From UBA3700 sp002372775 (GTDB taxonomy: Bacteria; Bacillota; Clostridia; Christensenellales; UBA3700): a stretch of DNA of 55,141 bases. The stretch covers positions 1-55,141 of the forward strand of contig CAMOIC010000005.1 in assembly GCA_946615965.1 (NCBI GenBank). The letters are read 5' to 3'. The notes below the pieces were generated by a model that was not told the origin of the DNA, ran no database searches, and was given only the letters and a program-made list of their open reading frames with translations. A program made the position numbers and the translations under genes. This document shows positions 53,994 through 55,141 of the stretch, piece after piece (the stretch's first letter is position 1; every line of letters begins with the position of its first letter).

Positions 53994-55031
53994 ATGAAAC
54001 TAACACAGAAAACTAAAACTATCATTGCGATAAGTGCGTTTTTAGTTGTATTTATTGCATTATTATTAATAGCAACTTTTTGCGATTTACAAATATCTAA
54101 AATTTTAACAAAACATACTCTTCCAGAAGGACAATATATAACAAACAGTTTCTATCCTGCAATAATGGAAATATTAGGTTCTGCGCCTGTATATTTACTA
54201 GTAGGATGTGGTTCAACTATCTTGTTCTTATTCTTCTTTAGAGACCAAAAAGAAACATGGAAAAAGTGCATAAGTGTTATCTTTGCCGTTTTTGGTATCT
54301 TGGCATGGAAAAAGTTTTTAGAAGATACTGTTCAATATATTATTGAACACTATGCATTAGCAGATGACCCTGTTGTTCATACAGGCTCATGGTATGGCGC
54401 CGTAATCATTATTATGTCAATTATGTATGAAGCAGTTGAAATTTTAGCATTAAATAACATAAAGAAAGAGACAATGCAAAAACTTGTTTGGCTTGCTGTA
54501 ATTGCTTATATAACAGCATTAGTTCCAACAGTTTTAATTAATATAGTAATAAAGAATCCAGTAGGAAGAATTAGATATAGAGCAATGAATGTTCATCCAG
54601 ATAATCCTCTATATGGATTTGCCGCTTATACCCCATGGTATGTAGCAAAAGGACAATGGTTATCTAAGGACGAAATGTTGCTTCTATTTGGTTCAACGGA
54701 TGCTTTAAAATCATTCCCATCAGGTCATACATCATCTGCAGCAACCGTATATGCTCTTATAGCGCTTCCAAAAACACTTGGAAAAGAAAAAGATAAAAAA
54801 TGGATGTTACCATGTCTAATTTGTCCAATTGTTTATTCAGGTGCAGTAGCCATCGGAAGAATAATGGCAGGTGCTCATTTTATGAGCGATGTGCTTGTTG
54901 GTGGAACAATGGCATTCGTTTGTGCTGTACTTTCTATGGAAGGATTCCTATATAAATGGGACAATATTAAATCGATTTTTAGAAAAGCAAGTAGCTTTAC
55001 AGAAATTAAAAAAGCAGAACAAACAGAATAG
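53994..55031 (+). CDS. PAP2-family membrane phosphatase (second copy)
   Basis: 345 residues, about six to seven membrane helices. Phosphatase motifs: C1 in KNPVGRIRYR (about 186-195), C2 PSGHTSS (about 242-248), C3 GRIMAGAHFMSDV (about 288-300). The insert between the first helix and C1 is longer than in the copy at 40743. The N-terminal halves look alike (a first helix followed by FKDLAISEKL here FCDLQISKIL), pointing to paralogy. Probably acts on a lipid phosphate or undecaprenyl-pyrophosphate at the outer membrane face; substrate not determinable. Confidence 0.9.
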   Translation: MKLTQKTKTIIAISAFLVVFIALLLIATFCDLQISKILTKHTLPEGQYITNSFYPAIMEILGSAPVYLLVGCGSTILFLFFFRDQKETWKKCISVIFAVFGILAWKKFLEDTVQYIIEHYALADDPVVHTGSWYGAVIIIMSIMYEAVEILALNNIKKETMQKLVWLAVIAYITALVPTVLINIVIKNPVGRIRYRAMNVHPDNPLYGFAAYTPWYVAKGQWLSKDEMLLLFGSTDALKSFPSGHTSSAATVYALIALPKTLGKEKDKKWMLPCLICPIVYSGAVAIGRIMAGAHFMSDVLVGGTMAFVCAVLSMEGFLYKWDNIKSIFRKASSFTEIKKAEQTE

Positions 55032-55054
55032 ATTTAATTAAATTTAGTAAAGAG

Positions 55055-55087
55055 GATTGGAAGGTTTATGAAATCTTCCAATTTTTT
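55055..55087 (+). terminator. Terminator after the second PAP2 gene
   Basis: Stem ATTGGAAG / CTTCCAAT with an 11-base loop, then TTTTTATT. Confidence 0.9.
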
Positions 55088-55141
55088 ATTCATATTTTTA
55101 CGTATTCGATACATATATTATTGATAACCTATTAATATAAT

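Noticed and set aside
1..55141. CRISPR arrays, insertion sequences, prophage or att sites
   Set aside because: No regularly spaced direct repeats, transposase, integrase or phage genes were seen on either strand.

Overview
This is a 55 kb AT-rich chromosomal segment (roughly one third G+C by eye) of a low-GC Gram-positive bacterium, most likely an uncultured gut Clostridia-type member of the Bacillota. The evidence is the CtsR-McsA-McsB-ClpC operon with a perfect CtsR operator, the HrcA-GrpE-DnaK-DnaJ operon with CIRCE operators, long-form HPF, SpoVG, DegV, an alpha2-type glycyl-tRNA synthetase, ECF-type transport and InlB-type B-repeats. TGA is a stop codon (the uvrB/uvrA ATGA overlap), so the code is standard and this is not a code-4 Mollicute. 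I see no insertion sequence, prophage or CRISPR array. Gene density is high, and the only gap over 300 bases (26018-26534) is filled by four tRNA genes.

Layout. 24-1409 (minus) is glyS. 1561-3277 holds a small membrane protein and a lipoprotein with an RsgI-like domain. 3484-11844 is a tight run: an ECF S component (probably pantothenate), coaX, homoserine dehydrogenase, two small tail-anchored winged-helix-like proteins, uvrB and uvrA. galU (minus) follows. 12950-17509 is ctsR-mcsA-mcsB-clpC, then hpf. 18251-21187 encodes a large surface lipoprotein resembling an M60 peptidase without HExxH. 21344-26017 is hrcA-grpE-dnaK-dnaJ, followed by tRNA-Val, -Gly, -Cys and -Leu. 26535-32355 holds an HdeD-like membrane protein, an HSL-type hydrolase and a 1391-residue protein with about ten B-repeats.

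32375-38096 holds thyA, folA, an ArsB/NhaD-type permease, tyrS, a YigZ-family gene and ilvE. degV (minus), an acidic-tailed membrane protein, a PAP2 phosphatase with an acyl-CoA-ligase-like gene, spoVG (minus) and a degenerate MDR dehydrogenase (minus) follow. From 44857 come rpmE and a long probable operon: a DUF1385-PrmC fusion, prfA, a Re-citrate-synthase-like gene, thrC, trpS, a DUF5685 protein, an HPD-less J-domain protein with a Cys-rich tail and a small membrane protein. A second PAP2 phosphatase ends the window.

Working together: two negatively regulated heat-shock circuits (CtsR and HrcA) lie about 8 kb apart, each with a visible operator. Translation genes (glyS, tyrS, trpS, rpmE, prmC, prfA, hpf, tRNAs) recur throughout. 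hom and thrC supply threonine synthesis, and thyA-folA supply dTMP and tetrahydrofolate. Several envelope proteins share a pattern of a large extracellular part held by a membrane helix and a basic cytoplasmic tail. The most intriguing uncharacterised material is the overlapping DUF5685/J-domain pair, the HExxH-less M60-like lipoprotein, the two winged-helix/tail-anchor genes before uvrB, and the DUF1385-PrmC fusion.
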